Shown piece by piece: positions 44,801-52,615 of a DNA stretch of 64,000 nt (position 1 is its first letter; the number at the start of each line of letters is the position of its first letter). The position numbers and the translations under genes are program-made. Source of the stretch: Kitasatospora sp. MAP12-44 (lineage in GTDB: Bacteria > Actinomycetota > Actinomycetes > Streptomycetales > Streptomycetaceae). Under the pieces are notes generated by a model that made no database searches, was not told the DNA's origin, and worked only from the letters and a program-made list of their open reading frames with translations. The DNA lies in contig NZ_JARZAE010000004.1 in assembly GCF_029892095.1 (NCBI RefSeq), forward strand, positions 2,418,001 to 2,482,000. Reading direction: 5' to 3'.

Positions 44801-46057
44801 TCAAGGCCCGATCAGCACAGCAGCAAGTGCGCCGGCAGCGGCAAGGCAGTCACGCGCCTCCTGGCTACCCGAGTCATCCAGGACCGCCAAGTAAGGCCGG
44901 TGGATGCCCGGCGCTGCCCTGGTTACGTGGGAGCGGACAGCTCCGAGAATCGGGATGCCGGAGCGTTGCATCTCCTTGCGCACTGCTTCTTCGTAGTCCG
45001 CCGACACCGGCGGCGAGAAGGAGAGCACTGTGGCCACCAGGCCAGCGATCGGGAGGTTCTGACCGGTGAAGGGCCGAAGGTGCCGGTCCCGAAGGACGGC
45101 AGCGGACTCCGTCGGACTCAGAGGATGACGCCGGGGCGCCTGAACAGCGTTCCCTCGTTCCGTAGGAGGTACCCAGAGCCTCAGGGCCTCGGTACCCACG
45201 GGCCCCCAGAGAGCGGCGATCTGTTCCTGGATGTGAGCCGTGAAGGCCCCTCGAAGCTCCCCGTCGTCCGCGTTGCGCAGCTTAGATGAGACCTTGGCCT
45301 TTGGCTGCCAGGCGCAGAACTCAGTGTCCAGCCAGAGCTCGACTCGCCGCTGAACGCCTTGGCGCCTGGGGATATCTGAATCGGCGGTTGGCAGGTTGCT
45401 CGCGTGGGCGATGACAACGAATGTGTCCACGAGTGCTCGTAGCCCGAGGAAACCGAACTGGTCTTCGTCGTAGGCGAGGATGTAGTCGAACGTCCCCTTG
45501 GCCCGGTGCAGGGTGTCATGAACTCGGCTGTCCCGCGGTGGCTCTTGAAAGGGAGCGGAGCGTTCGCGGACGTTGTCAGACGAAAGGTGAGAGAGGCATC
45601 CTCCCTTCTCCTCGTCGGCCCAGAGTGTTTGCCATGCGCTTTCCTCTGAGACAGGCTCTCTATCAGCAGTCGGCGGCCGGCGAAAGTCATTGGCCATGCT
45701 GTTGTCAAGAAGTAGGACGCTCAGCCCAGTTGTCGCCCATGCGGCCCCGATCTGGTGGGCGACGTGGCTTGCACCCCACTCGTGGTGGCCGGTGACTCCC
45801 ACCACCGCCTGACAGCGCGCCTGGTCCTTTCCGCCGAGGACCGCGAGCTCCGCCGCTTCGACACGCTGCTCGGCGCTGTCCATGAGGGTTCGAACAGCGT
45901 GGTCCTGGGCTTGCGCCTTTTCGAGCTGTCGATCTGCCACTTTGTTCTCCGTGCGACGTTCGTCGCGCAGCCGAAGGGCTGCTGCGTACGAGAGGTTCCG
46001 TGCTCGCGCCAGCCGGCGGGCACGTGTCTTCCGGGAGCTGGAACCTTCTCTGGTCAT
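44801..46057 (-). CDS. ParA/MinD-like ATPase with degenerate P-loop
   Basis: This 418-residue protein has a basic N-terminus (SSRKTRARRLARARNLSYAA) reminiscent of tails on actinobacterial ParA-like proteins, and a coiled-coil stretch to about residue 75. A MinD/ParA fold follows: VVGVTGHHEWGASHVAHQIG stands where the deviant Walker A (KGGxGKT/S) should be but lacks both lysines, followed by GLSVLLLDNSM (switch I-like) and FDYILAYDEDQFGFLGLRAL (Walker B-like, usual Asp-Thr-Pro lost). The C-terminal NLPIAGLVATVLSFSPPVSA region fits the ParA end. ATP hydrolysis is doubtful. No parB or centromere-like repeat is seen. It leads a four-gene minus-strand set. Confidence 0.65.
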   Translation of the reverse strand: MTREGSSSRKTRARRLARARNLSYAAALRLRDERRTENKVADRQLEKAQAQDHAVRTLMDSAEQRVEAAELAVLGGKDQARCQAVVGVTGHHEWGASHVAHQIGAAWATTGLSVLLLDNSMANDFRRPPTADREPVSEESAWQTLWADEEKGGCLSHLSSDNVRERSAPFQEPPRDSRVHDTLHRAKGTFDYILAYDEDQFGFLGLRALVDTFVVIAHASNLPTADSDIPRRQGVQRRVELWLDTEFCAWQPKAKVSSKLRNADDGELRGAFTAHIQEQIAALWGPVGTEALRLWVPPTERGNAVQAPRRHPLSPTESAAVLRDRHLRPFTGQNLPIAGLVATVLSFSPPVSADYEEAVRKEMQRSGIPILGAVRSHVTRAAPGIHRPYLAVLDDSGSQEARDCLAAAGALAAVLIGP

Positions 46058-46174
46058 GGGAGTTCTCTACGAGCCTGTGCCCACGTCCGGCCCGCTTTGA
46101 TTCCGCGAGGTCCGAGATCCGTAAGCGGGCCCATCTTCCGAATTACTCCGGTGGGGCCTTGGTCGGCGATGCCA

Positions 46175-46178
46175 CTAG
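46175..46178. repeat. Left target-site duplication (CTAG) of the IS element
   Basis: CTAG at 46175-46178 matches CTAG at 47481-47484 on the other side of the IS. YTAR-type four-base duplications are known in the IS5 family. Confidence 0.75.
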
Positions 46179-46220
46179 GGCCTGTTTCATAAGTGGATCA
46201 AGGTCTGCCATGATCCACTC

Positions 46221-47095
46221 GTGGGACGTGGAGATCTGACGAGTGAGCAATGGGCCAGGCTGGAGCCGCTCTTGCCGGTGGGCAAGAAGCCGGGACGGCC
46301 TCCGGTCTGGTCCAAACAGCAGCTGATCAACGGCATACGCTGGCGCACGCGGACCGGCGCACCCTGGCGCGACGTTCCCGCCCGCTACGGCGAGTGGGAG
46401 ACCGTTTATGGTCTCTTCCGGCGCTGGCAGCGCGACGGCACCTGGAGCCAGATCCTCACCCAACTGCAGGCCCAGGCCGATGCGAAGGGCCTGATCACCT
46501 GGGACGTGAGCGTGGACTCCACCATCGCACGAGCGCATCAGCATGCAGCAGGCGCCCGCAAAAGGGGGATCTGCAGCGGGACAATCCGGGCGGAGTCGCA
46601 GACGAGCCAGCCGACCACGGGCTCGGACGCTCACGCGGTGGACTGACCACGAAGGTGCACCTGGCGGTCGAGCAAGGACAGAAGCCGCTGTCCTTCCTGG
46701 TCACCGCCGGCCAGCGGCACGACAGCCCCGAGTTCCAGCCGGTTCTGGAGCGCATCCGGGTACCCCGCGTAGGCGTCGGCAGACCGCGCCGCCGACCAGT
46801 CCGGGTGCGGGCAGACAGGGCCTACGGGTCCCGAGCCAACCGCGACTACCTGCGCAGACGCGGGATCCGCTGCACGATTCCCGAGAAGTCCGACCAGATC
46901 CGCAACCGCAAGAAGCTCGGCCGCCGCGGCGGCCGACCGCCGAAGTTCGACAAGGCTGACTACCGTGAGCGTCACGCGGTCGAGTGCGGGATCAACCGCC
47001 TCAAGCGCCATCGAGCCGTGGCGACGAGGTACGACAAGCTGGCGGTCCGCTACGAAGCGACGGTCACCATCGCTGTCATCAACGAGTGGCTCTGA
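46221..47095 (+). CDS. IS5-family transposase, made by -1 frameshift
   Basis: The first frame (GTG 46221 to 46646) encodes [20 protein letters not shown], a HTH/DUF4096 start, and [15 protein letters not shown] with the first DDE Asp. The second frame, shifted by -1, continues [40 protein letters not shown] (second Asp region) and [20 protein letters not shown] (Glu region), stopping at 47095. The crossover is at AAAAGGGGG (46560-46568), where K-R-G in frame 0 becomes K-G-D. Programmed -1 shifts on A/G runs are normal for the IS427 group, so the transposase is probably functional rather than broken. Confidence 0.88.
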
Positions 47096-47159
47096 TAGTC
47101 CGCTGAGCAGGCCAGGAATGGTGTCGCTCCCGGGACCGGCCGGCACTACGGTGAGCGGC

Positions 47160-47459
47160 ATGCCGATCAGCGTGAGCGTGCGCACCTTCACCGGAGAGAC
47201 CCTGGCGACCTGCACCCACCCAGCGATCAACGCTCTCTGTCGCCGAGCCGAAGCCCTGGCGTTGCCGATGCTCGGCTACGTTGACCCGTACGACGACACT
47301 TGGTTCAACAAGTCGCAGATGCGTCTCCTCGTCCCCGAGCTGAAAGCTCTGCTGGACAACGCCCCGGTAGCCGAAGCCGAGGCAGCGGCCGAAGTGCTAG
47401 CCCTGGCGGACGAGCTCGAGCACAAACCGCACCGCTACATCATCTTCGTCGGTGACTGA
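47160..47459 (+). CDS. Passenger protein inside the IS (99 aa, unknown)
   Basis: The ATG at 47160 opens a 99-residue frame: MPISVSVRTFTGETLATCTH, then a helical NALCRRAEALALPMLGYVDP, NKSQMRLLVPELKALLDNAP, and a C-terminal LEHKPHRYIIFVGD. It is soluble, acidic, and has no recognised domain. It lies between the transposase stop and the right inverted repeat, so it moves with the IS. A beta strand at each end suggests a compact alpha/beta fold. Possible roles (transposition control, antitoxin, host benefit) are guesses. Confidence 0.7.
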   Translation: MPISVSVRTFTGETLATCTHPAINALCRRAEALALPMLGYVDPYDDTWFNKSQMRLLVPELKALLDNAPVAEAEAAAEVLALADELEHKPHRYIIFVGD

Positions 47460-47480
47460 CAGAAACTTTTGAAACACGGC

Positions 47481-48323
47481 CTAGAGGGTGGGGCGGTGGG
47501 CTTCGACGATCACGTAGCCCAGTTTCTCCGTGTAGATGGACAAGCCGGTCGGAAGGAGCTGGTCCATCTGGGCGGTGTAGTCCGGTCCGTAGTGGCTGGC
47601 CAGGAGTTCCTTGGCGTCTTCGTACCGGGACTGGATCCACTCCATGTTCTTCCTGGTCTCGGCGGTGACGTCGTGGACATGGACGGCCTCGAAGCCGGCG
47701 CGGGCGACCACGTCGCCGTAGTCCTGGGGGCGCAGGAGCGAGGAGAACGCGAATCCCTGGGTGAGAAGGTCCCACTCGTGGCCGGTCAACTGCTCGCGTT
47801 CGACGAAGTCGGTGAGGACCACCCGGCCTCCGGGCTTGAGCGTGCGGTGGATTTCCCGCAGCACCTGGAGGCGGTCGGGCACGTGGAACAGCATCTCGAC
47901 CGCCCACGCGGCGTCGAACGTCCCGGATTCGTAGGGCAGTTCCATGGCGTCGGCGTGGACGAACTCAAGGCGGGACGACAGGCCCGCGGCCCGGGACTTC
48001 GCTGCGGCGGTGTCGACCTGTGAGGGGCTGACGTTCACCCCAAGGATCCGGGCGCGGGTCTGTTCGGCCAGTCGCATCGCCGGGTGTCCGGTGCCGCAGC
48101 CCACGTCGAGCAGGTAGTCCTCGTCCTTCAGCCGAAGGAGCGAGATCAGACGGTCCGTCAGGCGGCTCTGTGCAGCGGTCATCGACGAGGTGTCGTCCTG
48201 CTCCCAGATCCCGAAGTGAATGTCCTCTCCGAAAAGCGAGGCGAAGAACGGCCCCATCTGCTCGTAGAAGCCCCCGACCGATTCACTCGACGGGTATGCC
48301 TTGCTCCTGTGATCGCTGTCCAC
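47481..48323 (-). CDS. SAM-dependent methyltransferase of the terpenoid cluster
   Basis: The GTG at 48323, five bases after GGAG, begins MDSDHRSKAYPSSESVGGFY and gives 280 residues. Core motifs: FGEDIHFGIWEQDDTSSMTA (family lead-in), YLLDVGCGTGHPAMRLAEQ (SAM motif I), DAMELPYESGTFDAAWAVEM and LKPGGRVVLTDF. The closest families I recognise are RebM-like O/N-methyltransferases and the prenyl-diphosphate C-methyltransferases. With two terpene cyclases upstream on the same strand it may methylate a prenyl diphosphate or a terpene product. The stop codon TAG lies within the IS target duplication. Confidence 0.82.
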   Translation of the reverse strand: MDSDHRSKAYPSSESVGGFYEQMGPFFASLFGEDIHFGIWEQDDTSSMTAAQSRLTDRLISLLRLKDEDYLLDVGCGTGHPAMRLAEQTRARILGVNVSPSQVDTAAAKSRAAGLSSRLEFVHADAMELPYESGTFDAAWAVEMLFHVPDRLQVLREIHRTLKPGGRVVLTDFVEREQLTGHEWDLLTQGFAFSSLLRPQDYGDVVARAGFEAVHVHDVTAETRKNMEWIQSRYEDAKELLASHYGPDYTAQMDQLLPTGLSIYTEKLGYVIVEAHRPTL

Positions 48324-48536
48324 GACGACTCCATTCCGGTTGTTGAACGGTTTCCGGTGTCCCGCCAAGGGGCCCGGCTGTGGTGCGCTTCAGTGCCGGC
48401 CCCGGCTGCCGCTTCCATCAGGCAGGCGGCGTTCTCGGTCGGCGTGGGTACGGTCCCGATGGTCTTCCCCCGGGGCAGGCCCTGGGGTTGTCCGTGGGCC
48501 CTGCCCGCGAGGAGTGGCCGGTGGCGGCGAACGCGA

Positions 48537-50159
48537 TCACTCAAGGTTCACCGGGAAGTCCCGGTGACGGCGGGCCGGCACCGATATCTGCTGCGGTGGC
48601 GCCGGGGCCAGGCGACGGGCGAGGTGCCCCAGGGCGAGGAGGGAGAAGATGTCGGCGAGGACGGGGACGGTGAAGGCGAAGCCGCGCGGTCCGATGGAGT
48701 CCGGGATGCTGGTGATGGATCCGTCGGGGCGTTGCTGGGTGAGGATGTAGGCGGCGCCGCGGGCTGCGGGAGCGGGGTCGGTGCTGTGTGCTGCGAGCGT
48801 GATGAGGGCGTAGGCGGTGCTCGTGGCGTCGCTGGTGTCGCCGTGCTGCTGGCCCCAGCCGCCGTCGGTGTTTTGGGAGTTCGTGACCAGGTGGGCTGCC
48901 CGGCTGGTGATGCGCTGGGCCGCGCTGTTCGGTGTGCGGTGGCTGGGGTGGCGGGTGGCGGCGAGGGTGGCGCGGAAGACCGTGTGCAGGCGGCTTTTGC
49001 TCCAGTCGGGCGGGAACGAGCCGTCCGGGTGCTGTTGGGAGGCGAGGAAGGTCAGGGCTTCGTCGATGGCGGTGTGCTGCCGGTCGGCCTGGGAGCAGAG
49101 GGCGTTGGCGACACCGGCGGTTATACAGGCTTCGGAGGGTGCTCCGGCCTGGTAGGTGGGGAAGCCGCCGTCGGGCCCTCGCAGGGCGAGGAGGGCGTCC
49201 ATGGCACGGCTGATCGGCTGCCGGTGGACGTGGGGGCCGGTGAGGTGGAGGACCTCGATGGAGGCTGAAATGTCGTCCGCGTCGGTGAGTTGGGCGCCCT
49301 CGGTGTAGGACCAGCCGCCACCGGGCTGCTGGAGGTGCAGCAGGCGCTGGGCGATCCTGTCCAGGACCGGTGCGGGGGCGCCTGCGGTGTGCAGGGCCAC
49401 TCCAGCGTTGGCGGTGACCCAGGTGTCCTCGTCGCAGATGAACGGAATTCCGCCGTCGGGGCGCTGGTGCTGCAGCGCGGTGTGTATCCCGTCGGCTATC
49501 AGCTGCTGGTGGCCCGGCTGGGTTGCCAGGGCGTGCAGGACCGACAGGTGGACGAGGAGGTGGCCCTCCCACACGGTCCCTGGTTGCTGGGTGGAGCGCA
49601 GCAGGTCCATGTCGTGCGCGTCGAGCAGGTCGGGCCTTGCGTGGGCATGGGCGAGGATGGTCTTGACGGCGGTGACCTGGACGCGCGCCCAGGTGTGCAG
49701 GCCGTGCAGGCAGAACGCGTCGGGGGTGGGAAGGTCGGTGGCGGGGACGGCGCCGACCAGGACGAGGACGGCGTGCAGCAGGGCGCGCTTGCGGGGGCCG
49801 GTGAAGTCCGGCGCGTGGCTGAGGAAGTCGTCCACGTCCAGTTGGCCGGCCACGTCGCTGGGGCCGTCGAGGCAGGCGCGTGCGAGCAACCGGTCCAACG
49901 GCGTCGGGGATTGGCGATGTGCGGCCAGGTAGCGGGCCAGGCGGTCGCGGGCGGCCGGCTCCAGCCGGGTGCGGTCCAGCAGGACGAGCAGCAGCGCGGA
50001 TTCGAGGACGCGGCTGTGGCACGGTTCGCGCACCGCGCCGTCCGGGTCGATCCGGCTCTCCAGATATAGGCGCAGCCGGGCGGTGGCCGGCGCCAGGTCG
50101 TCGGGGAAGTCGGTGCTGTGCCAGCGGGGCAGCGCGAGGGTGGTCGCGGCGAGTCTCAT
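48537..50159 (-). CDS. Class II terpene cyclase (squalene-hopene/prenyltransferase repeat family)
   Basis: This 540-residue protein starts ten bases after the class I synthase stop, with a good ACGGAG site. It has the alpha/alpha-barrel QW-type repeats of the family (LHLQQPGGGWSYTEGAQL, LLALRGPDGGFPTYQAG, FLASQQHPDGSFPPDWSKS, TNSQNTDGGWGQQHG, ILTQQRPDGSITSIPDS). The acid motif DxDD is seen as DADD in LTDADDISASIEVLHLTGPH. Class II cyclases protonate a double bond or epoxide to start cyclisation with the diphosphate retained. The size suits a bacterial didomain (beta-gamma) diterpene cyclase such as a copalyl-diphosphate-type enzyme. The product is unknown. Confidence 0.85.
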   Translation of the reverse strand: MRLAATTLALPRWHSTDFPDDLAPATARLRLYLESRIDPDGAVREPCHSRVLESALLLVLLDRTRLEPAARDRLARYLAAHRQSPTPLDRLLARACLDGPSDVAGQLDVDDFLSHAPDFTGPRKRALLHAVLVLVGAVPATDLPTPDAFCLHGLHTWARVQVTAVKTILAHAHARPDLLDAHDMDLLRSTQQPGTVWEGHLLVHLSVLHALATQPGHQQLIADGIHTALQHQRPDGGIPFICDEDTWVTANAGVALHTAGAPAPVLDRIAQRLLHLQQPGGGWSYTEGAQLTDADDISASIEVLHLTGPHVHRQPISRAMDALLALRGPDGGFPTYQAGAPSEACITAGVANALCSQADRQHTAIDEALTFLASQQHPDGSFPPDWSKSRLHTVFRATLAATRHPSHRTPNSAAQRITSRAAHLVTNSQNTDGGWGQQHGDTSDATSTAYALITLAAHSTDPAPAARGAAYILTQQRPDGSITSIPDSIGPRGFAFTVPVLADIFSLLALGHLARRLAPAPPQQISVPARRHRDFPVNLE

Positions 50160-50169
50160 CGGGCTCCGT

Positions 50170-51168
50170 TCAGTTCAGCTCGTCGGCGGGCCGTCCGGCG
50201 CTTGCGGGGGCCGGCCCCCGGCTGGTGGACGGAGGGTGGCGCATCGTCTCGGGGTAAGGGTGGAACCGCCCGGTGACGGTCAGCCAGTGCAGGGTGGCGG
50301 CCATGAACCTCTCCACCAGATCGACGTAGCGGCGCAGGTCCTCCTGCCGGTCGGCAGGCAGGAGCGGCGCCGTGCGAAGGCCGGCCGCAGCGGTGATGAA
50401 GCCCGCGCGGCGCTCCTCGATCATGGCCGCCACCCGTGTCCGGGCCGCGTCCGTCGTGCAGCCGTCTTGGCGGGCCAGCACCGCCACCAGGTTGTCCTGG
50501 CCGGCGACCTCGTCGTCCACCGCCGAGGCCAGGTCATTTGCCCAGCCCACGACATCGGCCACGGCCCAGCGCAGGTCCCGCAGTTGAGCGTCCACCCGCG
50601 AGTCCTCGACGAACTCGGCGTGACCGGCGTGTTCCAGGACGTCCAGCATCGGCAGCAGCGTGATCGTGCGACGCCGCAGCGCGAGGTAGGCCGTCAGCGG
50701 CAACCGGGCGCCGGAGCGGCGCAGCGCCACCTCCAGTTCGCAGGCGTCCAGGAAGTCCAGATAGTCCGTCGTGAACCGGGCCCGCCAAGGGGCTGACATC
50801 CCCGCAGCCGTACGCTCCCACAAGCGCGCCAGGACCACCGCGTGCGCAGCCGCCACCCCCGACGCGCCCTCGCCGGGCGCGAGCACCTGGCGCAGCGGCG
50901 CGGTGAATTGCTCCAACTCGCCCGGCACCGACCCCAGCCCGCGCCGGTCGATCTGGTCATCCACCCAGCAGATGAACGCCGCCCACTGTGCTGCCAGTGC
51001 CACATCCGCCACATCGCCCTGCGGGAGAGCACCACCGACCAGCACCTGAAGCCGCATCGCGGCAAGACGCCGCTCCTCGCCGGGCTCCGCCACCAGGCCC
51101 GCCTCTCGGGCCCACCGCAGCATCGCATCGCGCACGAGGGCCAAGGTGCCTGATGGTATGTCAGTCAT
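50170..51168 (-). CDS. Class I terpene synthase
   Basis: This 332-residue protein has the aspartate-rich motif DDQID in FICWVDDQIDRRG (about residues 68-74) and the NSE triad in VGWANDLASAVDDEVAGQDN (N-D-x2-S-x3-D-E). These bind the Mg2+ ions that ionise a prenyl diphosphate. Length and all-helical composition fit a single-domain bacterial class I synthase. The usual C-terminal Arg-Tyr is Arg-Phe (TGRFHPY). Paired with the class II cyclase ten bases downstream, it probably acts second, ionising a bicyclic diphosphate. The ATG lies inside a palindrome at 51168-51188. Confidence 0.88.
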   Translation of the reverse strand: MTDIPSGTLALVRDAMLRWAREAGLVAEPGEERRLAAMRLQVLVGGALPQGDVADVALAAQWAAFICWVDDQIDRRGLGSVPGELEQFTAPLRQVLAPGEGASGVAAAHAVVLARLWERTAAGMSAPWRARFTTDYLDFLDACELEVALRRSGARLPLTAYLALRRRTITLLPMLDVLEHAGHAEFVEDSRVDAQLRDLRWAVADVVGWANDLASAVDDEVAGQDNLVAVLARQDGCTTDAARTRVAAMIEERRAGFITAAAGLRTAPLLPADRQEDLRRYVDLVERFMAATLHWLTVTGRFHPYPETMRHPPSTSRGPAPASAGRPADELN

Positions 51169-51188
51169 GGTCTGATCATGTCAGACCA
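51168..51188. promoter_or_regulatory. Palindrome at the start of the terpenoid operon
   Basis: TGGTCTGA (51168-51175) and TCAGACCA (51181-51188) form a perfect 8-bp inverted repeat with a five-base spacer, overlapping the first base of the class I synthase ATG. There is no Shine-Dalgarno site, so the transcript may be leaderless and this site would overlap the transcription start. It is a likely operator for an unlinked regulator. Confidence 0.5.
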
Positions 51189-51289
51189 GTGGCGAGCAGG
51201 GACGATGAAACGAAATGCGAATTGGCGGCGGGTCAATATCCGCAGACGTGTCGTGCTTCCTCGATATCGATCACCGTGGGGGCATCCAG

Positions 51290-51458
51290 GGGGGCGAGGG
51301 GTCTTGACGTGCTGGTCGTGCCGTCGCTGACCGAAGGCGCGCCTGTGGTGGTGCTGAAGGCGATGGCCGCCGGTACCGACACCGCGGAGGTGGAAGCCCG
51401 CCTCACGGCCGAACGTCTCGCCACCGACTGGATCGATACGCCGCAAGACGCCCCGTAG
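51290..51458 (+). pseudogene. Remnant of a family-4-type glycosyltransferase
   Basis: One frame reads LDVLVVPSLTEGAPVVVLKAMAAG, matching the conserved donor-site segment of GT4 glycosyltransferases (D-V-x-V-x-P-S-x-x-E-G). It continues directly into a divergent C-terminal piece ending TDWIDTPQDAP at 51458. No N-terminal two-thirds is present, so this is a fragment. Confidence 0.6.
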
Positions 51459-51915
51459 CCGCCCCGGTGCACCCGCCCGCCGCCACCACGGCGGCAAGCA
51501 CCCCGAGGGCGCGATCCTTCGCCGTCATCCTCAAGGGCGGGGCCGCCCCGGGGCCGAAGATCGGGTGCCGATCCACGACGTCCGGCACGGAGCCCGGGCC
51601 GTCTCAGCCGATCGCCAGTGATGACGTCACGCTTCCAGTGATCTGCTCTGTTGCCAGTGCCGTGACCTGGTGGGCGAGTGGAGAAGTGGCGGGGTGGATT
51701 GTAGGGGAGCCCGGTGGCGGAGATCTTGGCTTTGATCAACTCCAGGTTTCCGCCCGTAGATGATGATTCGCTTGTTGGTGTCCTGCCAGGACGGATTCGT
51801 GCTCGTGGTTGCCTTCGCGTCGGCATGTCGTTGAGCAGCGTGCCGGTGGCCGCGATGCGCTCGGGCGATGAGCCGTCCACCGATCGGACATCCCTATGTG
51901 AGAGGACCCCGCGCC
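51459..51915. other. Intergenic region upstream of the crystallin gene
   Basis: About 457 bases. A short minus-strand frame starting MTAKDRALGVLAAVVAAGGC (51403-51528) would encode a 42-residue lipoprotein-like peptide, which is not convincing on its own. The part near 51740-51790 is AT-richer and probably carries the crystallin promoter. Confidence 0.35.
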
Positions 51916-52266
51916 ATGTCGGACGACGACTTCGGCTACAGCCAGCAGTACCACTACAACTCCTACCCCAGCCATGGGGACGACCCCACGCCGGCACCGA
52001 AGCCTGCCGGCCAGCCCGCCATCTACGCCGACCGCAACTTCTCGGGCGCCAGCATGACGCTCCAGGCGGGTACCTACGACCTCACCAAGCCGGGCGCTGT
52101 CGGCAACGACTCCATCAGCTCGGTCAAGGTGCCCAGCGGCTGGACGGTCACCCTCTATGCCGACACCGGCCTCCAGGGCGCCAGCAAGGCGTTCACCAGC
52201 GACGCGGCCTATGTCGGTGACGAGTTCAACGACGTCGCTTCCTCCATCAAGGTCGACAACTCCTGA
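51916..52266 (+). CDS. Beta/gamma-crystallin-domain protein
   Basis: The ATG at 51916, after GAGGA, gives 116 residues. After a Tyr/Pro-rich N-terminus (FGYSQQYHYNSYPSHGDD), one domain has two Greek-key motifs. Each ends in the Ca2+-binding signature (N/D)(N/D)xxSS: GNDSISSVKV and FNDVASSIKV. Bacterial relatives bind two Ca2+ ions and gain stability. There is no signal peptide, which is unusual because many streptomycete crystallins are exported. An upstream ATG at 51868 is less likely. It is followed by another export-signal-free protein. Confidence 0.85.
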   Translation: MSDDDFGYSQQYHYNSYPSHGDDPTPAPKPAGQPAIYADRNFSGASMTLQAGTYDLTKPGAVGNDSISSVKVPSGWTVTLYADTGLQGASKAFTSDAAYVGDEFNDVASSIKVDNS

Positions 52267-52615
52267 CCTGCCGCTCCCGATCGGGGGCACATCAGCGATG
52301 GGATCCCCTCACCGGCCGTCCGGCACCATCGCCGGGCGGCCGGCCACCCCCGGGGTCGCGTCGGGACTGCCCGCCGTTCCTGTCTCGCACTGGTGCTCAA
52401 TTCCGCAGCCACGGAACGAGCGCTACCTGCCAGTGTGGTAAGTCCGCGCCACCGGCGGACGGGATGCAGGCCGGTCGCAGAGCATTCCACCGCCGATGGC
52501 AAGGGGGCCGGGTCGGGGCGGCATCCGTTCTTGGGAATAGCTCCGAGCTGGCGGAGTGTCATGGAAAGATCGCCGAGAGTGGCAACCGTGCCGCTGGTGT
52601 GTGAGGAGTGAGCGT

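Larger units (their letters stand above)
46179..47480 (+). mobile_element. IS5-family insertion sequence (1302 bp) with passenger gene
   Basis: The 15-base ends GGCCTGTTTCATAAG (46179-46193) and, reversed, GCCGTGTTTCAAAAG (47466-47480) match at 12 of 15 positions and are flanked by CTAG duplications. Inside lie a frameshifted transposase and a separate downstream ORF. At 1302 bp it is longer than typical IS5-group elements of 0.85-1.0 kb; the extra length is the passenger. The right duplication contains the stop codon of the methyltransferase, which stays intact. Confidence 0.85.

Noticed and set aside
44801..46057. Plasmid partition (parAB) locus
   Set aside because: The Walker A lysines are missing, there is no ParB-like gene, and no iterated centromere-like repeats are visible nearby.
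46221..46646. Transposase as a pseudogene because of the frameshift
   Set aside because: Programmed -1 frameshifting is normal in this IS group, a slippery A/G run sits at the junction, and the two frames together give a full-length protein.
51736..52290. 184-codon minus-strand frame opposite the crystallin gene
   Set aside because: It is an antisense shadow of the crystallin coding sequence, without conserved motifs.
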